Origin: Xanthomonas arboricola pv. juglandis
GTDB lineage: Bacteria > Pseudomonadota > Gammaproteobacteria > Xanthomonadales > Xanthomonadaceae
DNA: 64,000 bases
Direction of reading: 5' to 3'
NCBI RefSeq assembly: GCF_001013475.1
Contig: NZ_JZEF01000006.1
Coordinates: 186,001-250,000 of the forward strand
In this document: piece after piece, positions 44,170 to 53,965 of the stretch
Position numbering within the stretch: position 1 is the first letter of the stretch
Layout: each line of letters starts with the position of its first letter
Position numbers and translations under genes: made by a program
The notes under the pieces: model-generated
What the model was told of the DNA's origin: nothing
The model's database searches: none
What the model saw: the letters and a program-made list of their open reading frames with translations, nothing else

Positions 44170-44472
44170 GGCATCCACCAGAACAGGAGCGGCAATGAAG
44201 ACCGCGATTTTAGCGGGTTCGCGCCGCACCGCCCGCTCCAGCTGATGGCAGTGCCGCAGGCGCATGGAAGAAGACATCGCGATCGCGGGGTTCATGGCGA
44301 TGCGCGAGTGCTGCATGCGCCTGCGCACGCTGCGGGCAACCGACCGCCTCCGCACCTGACCGCCTCTTCGCTTCCGCTGCCGATGCCGGCATCGCCGGCG
44401 GGATCGTAGCCTGAAGAACGCCGATGCAGGAACGGCATATCCTTGTGCGCTGATTGCCCCGGAGTCGCCCCC
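44170..44472. other. Divergent intergenic stretch
   Basis: About 300 bases between the leftward phosphatase and rightward yceH genes. It must hold both promoters, but no strong consensus boxes, RNA genes or repeats stand out. Confidence 0.4.
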
Positions 44473-45141
44473 ATGACAGAGACACCTTCCCCGCCCGTCC
44501 TCGACACCGCCCAGGCCCGCGTGCTCGGCTGCCTGATCGAAAAGGAGGCGACCACGCCGGATGCGTATCCGCTCACGGTCAACGCCGCGCAGGTGGCCGC
44601 CAACCAGAAGACCGCACGCGAGCCGGTGCTGAACCTGCAGACCGGCGTGGTGCATCACGCCCTGCGTCAACTCGAGACCCTGGGGTTGGTGCGCCAGCAG
44701 TTCTCCTCGCGCGCCGAGCGCTACGAGCACCGGCTGGGCAGCGTGCTGGACCTGACCCGCCAGCAGGTCGCCCTGATCGGTCTGTTGCTGCTGCGCGGCC
44801 CGCAGACGCTGGGCGAGCTGTTCGCGCGCAGCGAGCGGCTGACACGCTTCAACGATGCCGACGACGTGCGCCACCATCTGGACCGGCTGATCCAGCGCGG
44901 CCTGGCCGTGCAACTACCACGCGCCAGCGGCCAGCGCGAAGAGCGTTATGCGCATCTGCTCAGTGGCGAGCTGGATGTGGAGGCCTTGCAGGCTGCGGCC
45001 GCGCGCGCTGCGCCAGGCCCTCGCAGCAACGCCGACAACAGCGAGCTGGACGCGCGCGTGCAAACACTGGAAGCCACCGTCGCCGAGCTGCAGGAGGCGC
45101 TGGCCACGGTGCAGGCGCGCCTGGAGGCGGCGGGCGCCTGA
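44473..45141 (+). CDS. yceH: YceH/DUF480-family protein (UPF0502)
   Basis: The product has 222 residues, the family's usual length. Conserved parts are [22 protein letters not shown] near residue 20, [13 protein letters not shown], and [15 protein letters not shown], which form two winged-helix domains, then [22 protein letters not shown]. It is probably a DNA-binding or structural protein of unknown role. The C-terminal 40 residues form a coiled-coil ([19 protein letters not shown]). The ATG at 44473 is chosen because the conserved region starts shortly after it. Confidence 0.85.
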   Translation: MTETPSPPVLDTAQARVLGCLIEKEATTPDAYPLTVNAAQVAANQKTAREPVLNLQTGVVHHALRQLETLGLVRQQFSSRAERYEHRLGSVLDLTRQQVALIGLLLLRGPQTLGELFARSERLTRFNDADDVRHHLDRLIQRGLAVQLPRASGQREERYAHLLSGELDVEALQAAAARAAPGPRSNADNSELDARVQTLEATVAELQEALATVQARLEAAGA

Positions 45142-45277
45142 GCGCGACGGTCTGCGCCTGGAGATGCCCGCTGCACGTCGCCGCCCACGCCGATCGCAAT
45201 GCACGCACCGACCGGCCCGGCTACCGGACGAGGGGCCCTGCCAGGCGGTGATGGCGCAGGTTGCGCCCCGGCCCCGC

Positions 45278-46313
45278 TTACGTCGGCGTATCCACCTCGT
45301 CCCAGTCGGCGTCTTCGAAGTGCAGCAGCCAGTTGAGGGCGTAGTGCCGCTCGTAGACCACCGCCCGGCACGATGCCGGCCGGCGGCGGTTGCTCGCTCT
45401 GGCCGGCCTGGCGCACTGCCCAGTGCAGGCGCAAGTGCCGGTCCAGCGCATCCAGCAGTTCGGGCACCGGCCGTAGCGTCAGCGACGGCCGCGTCGCCGC
45501 GTCGGCATGCTCCAGCGCGCGCTGGGCAGCCAGGGGCACATCGCACAGGTCGGTCGGCTCCGGCAGCGCCTCGGCCAGCCCCAGGGCCCACTGCAGCACG
45601 GCCAGGCTCTCGTAGCGCCAGCCGAAGTTGGCGAGCTGCTGCGGCTCCGGCGCGGGTTGGGCAAAAAAGGCGCGCTCCTGCGGCGACAGTGCCGCCGCCA
45701 CGCCGGGCAGGCGGGCGTCCATCTCTTCCAACGCCGGTGGCGTATCGCCGGCGGCCAGCATCTCCGCGCGCAAGGCCACCGCAAACAGGCCCAGCATGCG
45801 CTGCGTCACCGTCGCAGCATCGCGCACCCGCGCTTCGGCCTCGCCAGGCACCGGCGGCAGGCCGGGTGGCACGCGGATGCCTTGCGCGGTCAGCTGCGCA
45901 AGTTGCTGCGCACGCCGCTGCAAGGCATCCGGCGGATACGGCACCTGCGCCTGCGCATCGATCGCCGGCTCGCCCTGGCTGATCAGCACCCGCCCGTGCG
46001 GATCGCGCACGCTGCCGTCGGCCAGGAAACACACCGCATTGGCTTGCTCGGCCCACTGCGCCAATTCCCCGAACGCCGCATCGTCGACCTCGAACGTGAA
46101 GTGTTGACGCACCCGCTGTACATGCCGCATCAGGTGATAGCGCGGCTGGGTCATCTGGCCGTCGCCGGCCTGGTTCACGTAGCCGACAAAACCGTGCAGA
46201 TGATTGGCCAGTTCCGGATCGGCGTGGTCGCGGTGCTGCACGGCGGCGCGCGGCAGGAAATCCGGCCACACCGGCTCGCGCAGCGTGGAATAGGCGTTGA
46301 CCAGCAATGGCAT
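45278..46313 (-). pseudogene. DUF4272 protein gene with a 1-base frameshift near its 3' end
   Basis: From ATG 46313 the frame encodes a DUF4272-type protein (MPLLVNAYSTLREPVWPDF; later NFGWRYESLAVLQWALGLAE and LDALDRHLRLHWAVRQAG). Near 45364-45368, in a run of G on the coding strand (CGGGCGG), the frame is lost. The expected C-terminus VVYERHYALNWLLHFEDADW continues in another frame to TAA at 45278-45280. Left uncorrected, the frame would run another 330 bases, antisense into yceH, which is not plausible. Deleting one G restores a protein of about 344 residues. It could be a true mutation or a sequencing error. Function unknown. Confidence 0.75.
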
Positions 46314-46470
46314 GCACGTGTCCTGGTTGGGGCGACGGACACCACGATGGCGCTCATCGCCAGGCAGCTGCGGTCGGTGCGCGCAGTCTCCTGTGCCAGG
46401 TGTGCACCGGAGTTCTTCCGCGCCGTCCAGGCTGCGCTGACGACTGCTCGCTACGTTGTGCCGGCCGCGT

Positions 46471-47046
46471 TCAGCGGTGAGCGTCGCCGCCAGGGTGCCG
46501 CAGGCCTGCCCGGCTGTCCATGTCGGCGGGGCCCAGCTCGATCGTGTAATACAGCACCGGATCGGCCTCCTGGCTCAACACGCGCAGGCCTTGCCGCTGC
46601 AGCCCGAGTTTTTCCAGCGCGCGGATCGAATCGACATTGCCTGGCGACACGATCGCGCACAGCTGCGACAACCCCAGCACATCGCGCGCATGCGCCAGCA
46701 CCGCGCGCCCGGCTTCGCTCACAAACCCCTTGCCGCGATGTTCGGGCAGCAGTGCAAAGCCGATATGCGGCACCGGCAAGGTATCGCGGCACAACAAGCC
46801 CAACGTGCCGGCAAAGGCGCCCTCGGCGCGCGTCTCCACCGCCCAGTGCGCAAAGCCGTAGCGTTGCTGGTGCGCCTGCGCCCACTCGCGCAGATGATCA
46901 CGCGCCTGCTCGCGGGTCCGCACACCGCGGTCGTTGATGCCGGCGATGAAACCGGGGTCGTTGACCAATGCCAGCACCGCATCGGCATCGCGCTCGGGGT
47001 CGAGCGTGCGCAGGCGCAAACGCGGGGTTTCGATCACGACGGTCAC
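46471..47046 (-). CDS. GNAT-family N-acetyltransferase (RimJ/RimL-like)
   Basis: The product has 191 residues. A GTG start at 47046 is chosen because GGAG lies 6 bases upstream; ATG 47061 lacks a site. The fold is clear from VIETPRLRLRTLDPERDADAVLALVNDPG at the start, GTLGLLCRD, the acetyl-CoA-binding IGFALLPEHRGKGFVSEAGRAVL (motif A, R/Q-x-x-G-x-G/A) and VDSIRALEKLGLQRQG. It belongs to the RimJ/RimL type that acetylates protein N-termini or small amines. The exact substrate cannot be told. It stands 78 bases downstream of the rep gene, in line. Confidence 0.85.
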   Translation of the reverse strand: MTVVIETPRLRLRTLDPERDADAVLALVNDPGFIAGINDRGVRTREQARDHLREWAQAHQQRYGFAHWAVETRAEGAFAGTLGLLCRDTLPVPHIGFALLPEHRGKGFVSEAGRAVLAHARDVLGLSQLCAIVSPGNVDSIRALEKLGLQRQGLRVLSQEADPVLYYTIELGPADMDSRAGLRHPGGDAHR

Positions 47047-47124
47047 GGCGCACTCCGGCATCAGGGCAACCCAGCCTGCCGTGCAGACGTGTCGCTGGCA
47101 AGCCTGCGTAGTACGCAACAACCG

Positions 47125-49101
47125 CTAGTCGAACAACGCCTGGATCGCCGCCAGGCCCGCGCTGGCGCGCTCCTTCTTGCGCTCGGCATCGGCCACCGGG
47201 TCGGCGCCATCGCGCTGCAATTCTTCGGCCGGGATCTCGTCGAAGAAGCGGCTGGGCTTGAGCCGCACATGCTCGCCGAACTTGCGCGTCAACTTGCTGT
47301 GGCTCATCCACAGCTGCTCCTTGGCACGGGTGATGCCCACATACAGCAGCCGGCGTTCTTCCTGCAGGTTGCCTTCTTCCAGGCTCACTTCATGCGGCAG
47401 CACGCCGTCTTCGCAGCCGACGATGAACACATAACGGAATTCTAGCCCCTTGGACGCGTGCATGGTCATCATGCGCACCTGGTTGCCGCCGTCGTCCTTG
47501 TCGTTGCGCGACAACAGCGCCAGCTGCGCGGCCAGGTCGCTGGCACTGGCACCACGCGGGCCGCCTTCGAACCACTCGGCCAGCTCGTCCAGATTGCGCT
47601 TGCGGCGCTGGAAGCCGGTGTCGTCCTTGGACTGATTGCGCAGGTCGTTGAGCAGGCCGGATTTTTCGGCCAGCATGCGCACCAGTTCTCCCGCCGGCAG
47701 CGTGGCCGAATGCTCGCGCATATCGCGCAGGATATCGGTGAACGCACTCAGGCCATTGGCCGCACGCGGCGGCAGGTGCTGCAGCGCGCCCATCGACTCG
47801 GCCGCGCGCGACATCGGTACCGACTTCGCACTGGCGAGCTCGGCCAACCGCGCCAGCGAGGTCGCCCCGACCTCACGCTTGGGCGACTGCACGGCGCGCA
47901 GAAACGCGGCGTCATCGTCGGGATTGACGATCAGCCGCAGCCACGACAGCACGTCCTTGACTTCCTGCCGCTCCAGAAACGCGGTGCCACCGGTCAGGTG
48001 ATACGGCACGCGCAGCAGCTGCAGCGCCTTTTCCAGCGGCCGCGATTGAAAATTGCCGCGGAACAGGATGCAGAAATCGCTCCACGGCACCTGCTTGGCG
48101 GTCCCCAGGAACGAGATCTCGGCGGCAACCTTTTCCGCTTCGTGCTCGCTGTCGCGGCATTCCCACACGCGGATGCGCTCACCATCGGCCTGGTCGCTCC
48201 ATAGCGTCTTCAGGTGTTCGTGCGGGTTGTGCGCGATCAAGGCATTGGCCGCACGCAACACGCGGTTGGAGCAGCGGTAGTTCTGTTCCAGCTTGATGAT
48301 TTCCAGCGCCGGATAATCGCGGCCCATCTGCTGCAGGTTTTCCGGATTGGCGCCACGCCAGGCGTAGATGCTCTGATCGTCGTCGCCCACGCAGGTGAAG
48401 TTGCCGCGTGGCCCGGCCAGCATTTTCAGCAACCGGTACTGCGCATCGTTGGTGTCCTGGCACTCGTCCACCAGCAGATAGCCGATGCGCTCGCGCCAGC
48501 CCAGTACGATCTCTTCGTTGGCCTCCAGGATCTGCACCGGCAGGCGGATCAGGTCGTCGAAGTCCACCGCGTTGAACGTGGTCAGCCGCGCCTGATAACG
48601 CTCGTACAGGCTGGCGGCTTCCTTTTCGCGATTGCTGCGCGCTGCCGCCATCGCCTGTTCGGGAGACAGGCCGGCGTTCTTGGCGCGCGAGATCAGGTTC
48701 TTGGCATCCTCGATCGCATCCGGCTTGGCGCCGTGCATCAGGTCCTTGATCTGGGCGGCGGCATCGTCGGAATCGAAGATCGAAAAGCCGCGCTTCAAGC
48801 CGGCAGCGGCGTGCTCGATCTGCAGGAACTTCAGCCCCAGCGCGTGGAAGGTGCAGATGGTCAGGCCATCGGCGCCATCGCCACGGATGCGCTTGGCCAC
48901 ACGCTCGCGCATTTCCTTAGCCGACTTGTTGGTGAAGGTGATCGCGGCGATGCGCTTGGCCGGATAGCGGCCGGTGGCGATCAGGTGCGCGATCTTCTCC
49001 ACGATCACGCGCGTCTTGCCGCTGCCGGCGCCGGCCAGCACCAACAGGGGACCTTCGCAGTGCAGCACTGCGGCGCTTTGCGGGGGATTGAGACCGTGCA
49101 T
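47125..49101 (-). CDS. rep: ATP-dependent DNA helicase Rep
   Basis: The product has 658 residues. ATG 49101 has GGAAG just upstream. Superfamily 1A helicase motifs occur in order: LVLAGAGSGKTRVI (Walker A, near residue 25), AAITFTNKSAKEMRERV, CTFHALGLKFL, LVDECQDTNDAQYRLL (motif II), GDDDQSIYAWRGANPENL (motif III), LEQNYRCSNRVL (IV), ASKGLEFRYVFIVGCEDGVLPH (V) and ERRLLYVGITRAKEQL (VI). Length and the short C-terminus fit Rep rather than UvrD. Rep is a 3'-5' helicase that helps replication forks pass protein blocks and restart. Confidence 0.93.
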   Translation of the reverse strand: MHGLNPPQSAAVLHCEGPLLVLAGAGSGKTRVIVEKIAHLIATGRYPAKRIAAITFTNKSAKEMRERVAKRIRGDGADGLTICTFHALGLKFLQIEHAAAGLKRGFSIFDSDDAAAQIKDLMHGAKPDAIEDAKNLISRAKNAGLSPEQAMAAARSNREKEAASLYERYQARLTTFNAVDFDDLIRLPVQILEANEEIVLGWRERIGYLLVDECQDTNDAQYRLLKMLAGPRGNFTCVGDDDQSIYAWRGANPENLQQMGRDYPALEIIKLEQNYRCSNRVLRAANALIAHNPHEHLKTLWSDQADGERIRVWECRDSEHEAEKVAAEISFLGTAKQVPWSDFCILFRGNFQSRPLEKALQLLRVPYHLTGGTAFLERQEVKDVLSWLRLIVNPDDDAAFLRAVQSPKREVGATSLARLAELASAKSVPMSRAAESMGALQHLPPRAANGLSAFTDILRDMREHSATLPAGELVRMLAEKSGLLNDLRNQSKDDTGFQRRKRNLDELAEWFEGGPRGASASDLAAQLALLSRNDKDDGGNQVRMMTMHASKGLEFRYVFIVGCEDGVLPHEVSLEEGNLQEERRLLYVGITRAKEQLWMSHSKLTRKFGEHVRLKPSRFFDEIPAEELQRDGADPVADAERKKERASAGLAAIQALFD

Positions 49102-49214
49102 AGAGACTTCCAACAGAGCGGGCCATTGTACCGGCGCCGCGTCGGGCAGGCCTGCGCCGCCGGTTCATGCAGATGGCTGTCACCGCCGGCCGCCCGGCCC
49201 GGTAAAATCCCCCG

Positions 49215-49850
49215 ATGGCCAAGCTCTACTTCTACTACTCGGCAATGAATGCCGGCAAGACCACCACCTTGCTGCAGTCCGCGCACAACTACCGCGAACG
49301 CGGCATGCGCACCCTGATCCTCACGCCCAAGCTCGATCACCGCGCCGGCAGCGGCGTGGTGGCCTCGCGGATCGGGCTGCGCGCGGATGGGCGCACCTTC
49401 GATCGCAACACCGAGTTGCAGCAGCTGATCGAGCGCGACATCCAGGCCGAAGGCGCGCTGCACTGCGTGCTGGTGGACGAGGCGCAGTTCCTCAATCGCG
49501 GCCAGGTCTGGCAGTTGAGCGAGGTGGTCGACCGCCTGCGCATTCCGGTGCTGTGCTACGGGTTGCGCACCGACTTCCGCGGCGAGCTGTTCGAGGGCAG
49601 CCAGTTCCTGCTGGCCTGGGCCGACGAGCTGGAGGAGATCAAGACCATCTGCCACAGCGGCAGCAAGGCCACCATGACCGTGCGCGTGGACGCGCAAGGG
49701 CACGCGGTGCAGGACGGCCCGCAGGTGGAGATCGGCGGCAACGAGCGCTACGTGTCGGTCAGCCGCGCCGAGTTCAAGAAGATCATGCGTGGCGAAGGGC
49801 GCATCGACCCGTTGCAGATCGCATTGCCGCTGCCACCGGCGGGCGCATAA
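49215..49850 (+). CDS. tdk: Thymidine kinase
   Basis: The product has 211 residues. The P-loop [11 protein letters not shown] lies at residues 11-21, LVDEAQFL holds the Walker B and catalytic glutamate, and [17 protein letters not shown] and [13 protein letters not shown] form the lasso and thymidine-binding part. It phosphorylates thymidine (and deoxyuridine) for salvage. The lasso region normally has zinc-binding cysteines (C-x-x-C and C-x-x-H/C). Here only one remains (TICHSGSK) and the second pair reads SVSR, so the zinc site appears lost. It is divergent from rep. Confidence 0.93.
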   Translation: MAKLYFYYSAMNAGKTTTLLQSAHNYRERGMRTLILTPKLDHRAGSGVVASRIGLRADGRTFDRNTELQQLIERDIQAEGALHCVLVDEAQFLNRGQVWQLSEVVDRLRIPVLCYGLRTDFRGELFEGSQFLLAWADELEEIKTICHSGSKATMTVRVDAQGHAVQDGPQVEIGGNERYVSVSRAEFKKIMRGEGRIDPLQIALPLPPAGA

Positions 49851-50358
49851 CGCCCACGCCCTGTTGGAGGGCAGCGCGATGCTGGACGGGTTGCCCGCGG
49901 CTGGCAACGCCGATCGTCCACGGACCGGCCATCGACATGGCCACCGACGCGGGTGGCATGGCGTGCCAACGTCGTTTCGCACCTGGCGACGCGTTGAATA
50001 CGCGCAACTGCAGCGACGCACGGCGGCCGTTACCCGATCCCGCCCGATGGACCTGATGCGCGCTCGCGATCCTCCAGCTCCCGGATGATTCGGCATTATC
50101 GGCCCGGTATTTACGTGCCAGCGGACGGCTAACCCCGGCGGGGCGGCAGCTGAAGAATTCAGCCGGATGCTCTTGGCGCGCTGGCCTGATATGCGCTTGT
50201 GATGCGTCGCTAAACCCTTGCAGGCATGCGGTCGCCACTGCATCTTCGCTACACATCAACAGGCGTATCGTTGCGGGGCCGTTGCAGCGATCCGCGCGCA
50301 ACCAGGCGCAACCACAGTCCTGTAAACTGGCGACCATCCACTTGTCGGGAGGCAATTC
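49851..50358. other. Gene-free stretch
   Basis: About 500 bases between tdk and the histidine kinase gene. No convincing open frame, RNA gene, repeat or terminator is seen; the kinase promoter must lie in its right part. Confidence 0.5.
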
Positions 50359-51603
50359 ATGGGTCCGCTTCCTCCCGAGTTACGCGCAGATATCGCGCGT
50401 GTTGGCCGGCTATCGTCGGTCCCCGATGTCCTGACCATTCTCACCCGCCTGACCGGCATGGGGTTCGCGGCTGTTGCGCGCGTGACCGATACGCGCTGGA
50501 TCACCTGCCAGGTCCGCGACGAGCTGTCGTTCGGCCTGGCGCCCGGCGACGAGCTGCCCCTGGTCACCACCTTCTGCGACAGCGTGCGTACCCAGGGCAA
50601 CGCGTTGTGGTTCGGCCATGCCTCCGAGCACCCGGTCTTCCGCGATCACCCCACGCCGCGGCTGTACGGTTTCGAGAGCTATGTCTCGGTGCCGATCAAG
50701 TTCGACGACGGCAGCGTGTTCGGCACCTTGTGCGCGCTGGACCCGTTGCCGCGCGTCATGGACGCGCCGATGGTGGAAAAGGTCGAGCTGCTGGCGCAAC
50801 TGCTGGCAGCGCAGATCCAGGCCGAACAACGCGCCGAAGAGAGCGCGCAGGAATCGCGGCGCGCACGCAGCGAACTGGGGCGTATCGGCGCCTCTGCGCG
50901 CCTGCGCGAAGAGTTCATCGGCATCCTTGGCCACGATCTGCGCAACCCGCTGCAGTCCATGCATGCGGTGGTGGACATGCTGGCGATCGACCCGCTCAAC
51001 CAGCGCCAGGGTGGCGCGATCCGGTCGATGCAGCGCAGCCTGCGGCGCATGGAAGAACTGATCGACTTCGCCAACGATTTCGCGCGCGGTATCGAACGCG
51101 ACTGGCTGCAACTGGACTACGGCAACGGCAGCGATCTGCTCGATGCCTTGTCGCAGGTCGTCGACGAAACCCGCGCCGCGTATCCGAACCAGGTGCTGTC
51201 CACGCATGTGGCCATCGACGAGCCGGTGCATGGCGATGCGGTGCGCCTGGCGCAGATGTTCGGCAGCCTGATGATCAACGCCGTGGTGCAGGGGCAACAG
51301 AGTTCGCTGATCAAGGCGGTCGCGGTCACCGAGCAGGGCCGCCTGCGCATCGAGGTCTGCAATCTGGACGGGATCGATCCGCGCCGGCTCGACGTGCTGC
51401 AGGCCTCCACCCACGTGCACACCGGCGGACGCGCCTTGCCCGAAGTGGATCTGGGCCTGCACATGGCCGCCCAGATCGCCCGGGCCCATCAAGGCGAACT
51501 GCGCATCCTCAGCGGCAAGGACGGCACCTGCTTCCGGGTGGACCTGGCCTGCGTGCGCCCGCGTGCGCGCATGCAGTTGGTCAACAGCGCGACGTCGGCC
51601 TGA
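50359..51603 (+). CDS. GAF-domain sensor histidine kinase (orphan)
   Basis: The product has 414 residues. ATG 50359 follows a GGGAGG site. Residues 20-155 form a GAF sensor domain (FAAVARVTDTRWITCQV, FESYVSVPIKFDDGSVFGTLCALDP). A coiled-coil leads to the HisKA box LREEFIGILGHDLRNPLQSM with the phosphorylated histidine at about residue 194. The ATPase part has an N-box LMINAVV and a G2-like VDLGLHMAAQIA, but the G1 box that normally reads D-x-G-x-G is replaced by NLDGIDP, so ATP binding may be weak. No membrane segment is present, so it is cytoplasmic. No response-regulator gene is adjacent. Confidence 0.87.
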   Translation: MGPLPPELRADIARVGRLSSVPDVLTILTRLTGMGFAAVARVTDTRWITCQVRDELSFGLAPGDELPLVTTFCDSVRTQGNALWFGHASEHPVFRDHPTPRLYGFESYVSVPIKFDDGSVFGTLCALDPLPRVMDAPMVEKVELLAQLLAAQIQAEQRAEESAQESRRARSELGRIGASARLREEFIGILGHDLRNPLQSMHAVVDMLAIDPLNQRQGGAIRSMQRSLRRMEELIDFANDFARGIERDWLQLDYGNGSDLLDALSQVVDETRAAYPNQVLSTHVAIDEPVHGDAVRLAQMFGSLMINAVVQGQQSSLIKAVAVTEQGRLRIEVCNLDGIDPRRLDVLQASTHVHTGGRALPEVDLGLHMAAQIARAHQGELRILSGKDGTCFRVDLACVRPRARMQLVNSATSA

Positions 51604-51750
51604 GTCCGCGGCGCCTGGTCGACGCATCCGCGAGTGTGCGGCTGCAACGCAGCCGCGGTCGACATCCGAAATCGGCGGCCTGTCGTCACTGCGCCATCCG
51701 CACCTGCCTGACAATCGCTTTCCTTATCGGTCGCGCGACGTCCCTGTGCG

Positions 51751-53352
51751 CTAGTAGATCTTGCGCTCGCTCGCCGGTGGCGGCGTCCACTGGTACAGCC
51801 AGGTTTCGGTCAGCGGCTTGCCGTTGGCGCGCAGGAACAGGCGGATATCGATCTGCCGGGTGCTGTCATCCGGCGGCACCAGGTCGAACATCGCCCGATA
51901 GCCCTTGAGCTCATGCAGCGGACGCGCCGACACGATCTCGGTGCTGCCACGCGACACCTGGAGGATGGCCTCGACCTTGGCTTTGGGGTCCTTGGCCAAC
52001 GCAGCCAGTTCGCCACCGGCAAAATCCACCGCAAACCGCCACGAGAAATGGCTGCGCTTCTGCCCGACGATGCCGCCCAGGCCGGTGCGCGTGGCCACGC
52101 AATGCGCCAGCGGCGAGCTGGCCGGCGGATGCGCGCCCCAATACAACCGGTACCCCATCAGCAACTCTTGCCCCGGCTGCGGCTTGTCCTGCGGATTCCA
52201 GAACGCCACGATGTTGTCGAAGGTCTCGTCCACGGTCGGAATCTCGACCAGTTGCACCGAGCCCTTGCCCCAGCCGTTCTTGGGTTCCACCCACAGGCAG
52301 GGGCGCTTCTCGTAGAACACGCCGTCGTCCTGGTAGTGGTCGAAGTTGCGATCGCGCTGCAGCAGGCCGAATCCGCGCGGATTCTCATCGACGAACATGT
52401 TGAAGCGCAGCTGCGGCGGATTGCACAACGGCCGCCAGATCCACTCGCCGCCGCCGGTCCACATCGCCAGGCCATCGGTGTCGTGGATTTCCGGCCGCCA
52501 GTCCCAGTCCATGCGGCGATCGTTTTCGCCGACCTGGTACATGCTGGTGCATGGGCCGATGCCCAATCGCTCGATGGTCTTGCGCGGATAGAGCGCGCTG
52601 TCGATCTCCATCACCAGCACCTCGCCATTGGTGATGGCAAAGCGATACGCACCGGCAACGCTGGGCGAGTCCAGCAGCCCGTACACCACCACGGTGTTCG
52701 AATCGTCGGCCGGCTGCTCCAGGTAATAGGCAATGAAGTCCGGGAACTCCTCCGGCCCACCGGTACCGGTGTCGATCGCCAGCCCGCGCGCCGACTGCCC
52801 ATACTGGCCTTCCTTGCCGACCGCGCGGAAATAGCTCGCGCCCAGGAAGGCCGAGAAATCGCGATCGGTGTCCTTGCGCGTGTTGAGACGGAACCCGGCA
52901 AAGCCCAGGTCCTTGGGCAACTGCTTGCCGCCCAGCCCGCTGCTGCCGTAATCGAACGCCGCCGGGTCGTACGCAAGTTGCTGCGCCTGGCCGTCGACGA
53001 TGTCGTAGATATGCACGGGGGTGTGGAAATACAGCCCCAGATGGAAGAACTTCGCCTGGAACTTGCCGTTGCCGTCGGCCCATAGCGCATGGTCCTGGCG
53101 GTAGCGGATCGACTGGTATTGATCCCAGTTCAACGCTTCCAGCGACCCGGGAAGCAGCTGCTTATGGCTCTTGTAAGGCACCGTGGCCAACGCACGCGCC
53201 TGCCCCTTGAGCCAGCCATAGTCGAATGCCTGCGGCTGCCCCAAGCGACGCAGTCCAACGGCCTTGGCCGCCAACGCCCACTGCGGCAGCGCCGGCAAAC
53301 CGAGCGCGGCCAATGCGGCGGCGGCATTCTTCAGGAAGTGGCGTCGTTGCAT
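51751..53352 (-). CDS. opgD: Glucan biosynthesis protein D (OpgD/MdoD)
   Basis: The product has 533 residues. ATG 53352 begins the twin-arginine signal MQRRHFLKNAAAALAALGLP, so the protein folds before export to the periplasm; cleavage is near ALAA. The MdoG/OpgD body is clear: FDYGWLKGQARALA, NWDQYQSIRYRQDHALW, FHLGLYFHTPVHIYDI, RGLAIDTGTGGPEEFPDF, TSMYQVGENDRRMDWDWRPEIHDTDGL, WIWRPLCNPPQLRFNMF and VEIPTVDETFDNIVAFW. It acts in shaping osmoregulated periplasmic glucans, which affect virulence in several plant pathogens. It is a monocistronic leftward gene. Confidence 0.95.
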   Translation of the reverse strand: MQRRHFLKNAAAALAALGLPALPQWALAAKAVGLRRLGQPQAFDYGWLKGQARALATVPYKSHKQLLPGSLEALNWDQYQSIRYRQDHALWADGNGKFQAKFFHLGLYFHTPVHIYDIVDGQAQQLAYDPAAFDYGSSGLGGKQLPKDLGFAGFRLNTRKDTDRDFSAFLGASYFRAVGKEGQYGQSARGLAIDTGTGGPEEFPDFIAYYLEQPADDSNTVVVYGLLDSPSVAGAYRFAITNGEVLVMEIDSALYPRKTIERLGIGPCTSMYQVGENDRRMDWDWRPEIHDTDGLAMWTGGGEWIWRPLCNPPQLRFNMFVDENPRGFGLLQRDRNFDHYQDDGVFYEKRPCLWVEPKNGWGKGSVQLVEIPTVDETFDNIVAFWNPQDKPQPGQELLMGYRLYWGAHPPASSPLAHCVATRTGLGGIVGQKRSHFSWRFAVDFAGGELAALAKDPKAKVEAILQVSRGSTEIVSARPLHELKGYRAMFDLVPPDDSTRQIDIRLFLRANGKPLTETWLYQWTPPPASERKIY

Positions 53353-53383
53353 GCGCATCGGTCTGCTCAGGGAATGGCCGCCA

Positions 53384-53815
53384 TCATAGCCACAGCTCGG
53401 CACGGAGGTGAATGCGGGGGTCAGGGCGCGGCAGAGACGAAGGCGCGCACGCATTGGTCAGCTGCAGCTCCTGCGCCTTGCTGCACAGGAACTGGTGTTG
53501 CGCCTGCTGCGCGTCGGGTCCGGTGTAGCGCAGCAAGGTCCATTGCTCGTTCGCCTGCATGCGCTCGCCCGGCGCCAGCTGCCGGTACGGTGCGTGCACT
53601 TCCATTTCCAGCAGCCCGCGCTCGGGATGCGGCGGCGGCGCGTCCAGATACAGCTCCACCTGCCCTTGCTCCGGATGGATCGCGGACAGCGGCTGATGCG
53701 CAAAGCGGATCACCAGCACCTGGTCGCCCGCAAAGCCCGCCATCCAGCCTGCCGAAGGCTGCAACAACACCTTGCCGCGCTGAATCAGCCCGTCCTGTCG
53801 TACAAAAAGAAACCC
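53384..53815 (-). pseudogene. 3' remnant of a DUF4380 protein gene
   Basis: A leftward frame opens right after a stop inside the rRNA terminator stem (TGA at 53816-53818). It encodes FVRQDGLIQRGKVLLQPSAG followed by a coherent protein ending RPDPRIHLRAELWL, the C-terminal part of a DUF4380-type protein. There is no proper start codon or ribosome site, and the first codons lie in the T run after the terminator. The 5' part is missing: the gene has been cut where the rRNA operon ends. This suggests rearrangement between rRNA operons or insertion of the operon into the gene. Confidence 0.65.
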
Positions 53816-53840
53816 TCAGTCCTATTGGACTGAGGGTTTC
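53809..53840 (-). terminator. rRNA operon terminator
   Basis: A perfect 14-bp stem GAAACCCTCAGTCC/GGACTGAGGGTTTC around a 4-base loop is followed, leftward, by TTTTTG. It lies about 10 bases after the 5S gene. Confidence 0.92.
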
Positions 53841-53849
53841 GGGTAAAGC

Positions 53850-53965
53850 CCCTGGCGATGACCTACTCTCGCATGGCTTGAGCCACACTACCATCGGCGC
53901 AGCTGCGTTTCACTTCCGAGTTCGGGATGGGATCGGGTGGTTCCACAGCGCTAATTTCACCAGGG
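53850..53965 (-). rRNA. rrf: 5S ribosomal RNA
   Basis: The minus strand holds the conserved 5S core GGAACCACCCGATCCCATCC, CGAACTCGGAAGTGAAACG and GCGAGAGTAGGTCATCGCCA, and its ends pair (CCCTGGTGA with TCGCCAGGG). The length is about 116 bases. The boundaries are approximate by 1-3 bases. Confidence 0.93.
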
